Shown: positions 46,898 to 47,656 of the stretch, one piece after another
Position numbering within the stretch: position 1 is the stretch's first letter
Layout of the letters: each line of letters starts with the position of its first letter
DNA from: an uncultured Porphyromonadaceae bacterium
Lineage (GTDB): Bacteria > Bacteroidota > Bacteroidia > Bacteroidales > Muribaculaceae
Direction: 5' to 3'
Length of the DNA: 47,656 bases
Assembly (NCBI GenBank): GCA_947177135.1
Contig: CAMWTI010000006.1
Span: 1 to 47,656 of the forward strand
Translations under genes and position numbers: made by a program
Notes under the pieces: generated by a model
Told to the model about the DNA's origin: nothing
The model's database searches: none
Seen by the model: the letters and a program-made list of their open reading frames with translations, nothing else

Positions 46898-47437
46898 TCA
46901 TAGTCTAATTTTCCGAAGACGATAAATGTGGGTGTGCGGGTCGCGGTGGCGGATGCGCACCTGGCGGAAACCGGGATATCGCTCAGGCGCACGGCGACAA
47001 ATCGGGAGCGGCACTCCATATTCCTCGTCGAAGTCCTCGATGATGGCCGGGGCTATGCCCAGTTCCAGAAGTTCCTCCAACGGGAGCAGGGAGTGGGCCT
47101 TCCAGTCAAAGCGGCGCGCGCGGGCCACTCCGGCCTGGCGGATATATTCGAGCTGTATGGTCCGGGAGGTGACGACGTGGTCACGCCGGAGCTTGTCGCC
47201 GTTGATGACGCCATAGTCCACCAGGCGGTCTATCAGGCGACCGACGTCGTCGACCGACATACCGACCTCGCCAGCCAGCACGGCCTGATCCATTGCCGAC
47301 CAGTCGCGCCAATAGCCCTCGGGGGAATCATAGACACTGCAAAGCAGACGGATAACGGCGAGCACGCCCTGTGCGCCAAATTCAGCCTGGATCGCCCGGA
47401 CCCAGCGCTGTTCAAAGAATTTGCTATCTACCTTCAT
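46898..47437 (-). CDS. DUF4373 / Lin1244-Lin1753-like domain protein
   Basis: MKVDSKFFEQRWVRAIQAEFGAQGVLAVIRLLCSVYDSPEGYW...WSAMDQAVLAGEVGMSVDDVGRLIDRLVDYGVI. Confidence 0.65.
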   Translation of the reverse strand: MKVDSKFFEQRWVRAIQAEFGAQGVLAVIRLLCSVYDSPEGYWRDWSAMDQAVLAGEVGMSVDDVGRLIDRLVDYGVINGDKLRRDHVVTSRTIQLEYIRQAGVARARRFDWKAHSLLPLEELLELGIAPAIIEDFDEEYGVPLPICRRAPERYPGFRQVRIRHRDPHTHIYRLRKIRL

Positions 47438-47591
47438 ACGTGGCGCAAAGTTAAACGGTCAGAACGCCCTGCCACGGTAGATTTTACAGCTTTTGCAGGA
47501 AGACACACATGGCCCTAGACACGAACATCCGACCGCATTTTTGCCAGTCAGCTGTCGGCGGTGAATGGATTGAGATAGAACAGGCGGATGG

Positions 47592-47656
47592 ATGTCTCAT
47601 ATACAAATCTACGATCCCACGAGACTAAGGCGAATCTAGTATGACGTCTTCTACTT
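47592..47656 (+). other. Illumina Nextera i7 adapter read-through (N701 index), assembly artifact
   Basis: 57 of 65 positions match CTGTCTCTTATACACATCTCCGAGCCCACGAGAC-TAAGGCGA-ATCTCGTATGCCGTCTTCTGCTT by hand alignment; index TAAGGCGA exact at 47626-47633. Confidence 0.95.

Noticed and set aside
47440-47591. Possible small gene or regulatory RNA at the right end (196-aa plus ORF)
   Set aside because: ORF is antisense to the DUF4373-like gene and runs to the adapter-contaminated end; cannot be trusted
1-47591. CRISPR arrays, transposases, integrases, phage modules
   Set aside because: No regularly spaced direct repeats or recognisable mobile-element proteins seen; DUF4373-like protein alone is insufficient evidence for a phage or mobile element

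Overview
This window is a high-GC Bacteroidales chromosomal segment, probably from a Muribaculaceae-like organism. That assignment is an inference from SusC/SusD genes, Omp28, T9SS-style C-termini and TAnnTTTG promoters. From left to right it contains: (1) capsule/exopolysaccharide export genes (a truncated Wzz-like gene and a Wza-like gene); (2) an envelope operon of a TlpA-like thioredoxin, a DUF6029-like porin-type protein, an Omp28-like lipoprotein and a T9SS-sorted protein, followed by a GH13 gene; (3) a polysaccharide utilization locus with SusC, SusD, a BIG2 lipoprotein and two GH85 endo-beta-N-acetylglucosaminidase-like paralogs on opposite strands around the susC promoter, plus a downstream unit of T9SS-type surface proteins; (4) an AT-richer stretch with two surface proteins preceded by a ~340-nt leader or intergenic region with strong RNA-folding signals, then an AraC regulator and a hydrolase; (5) tRNA-Leu(TAA) and housekeeping genes (pyrE, queG, polysaccharide deacetylase, DUF2723); (6) a GH84 gene, a BspA-like LRR protein, a C25 (gingipain-type) peptidase and a DUF4373-like protein. 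The last ~65 bp (47592-47656) match an Illumina Nextera i7 adapter including the N701 index, so the 3' end is a sequencing artifact. The best candidates for something undescribed are the pseudoknot-capable structured region at 30531-30872 and the dual-GH85 PUL.
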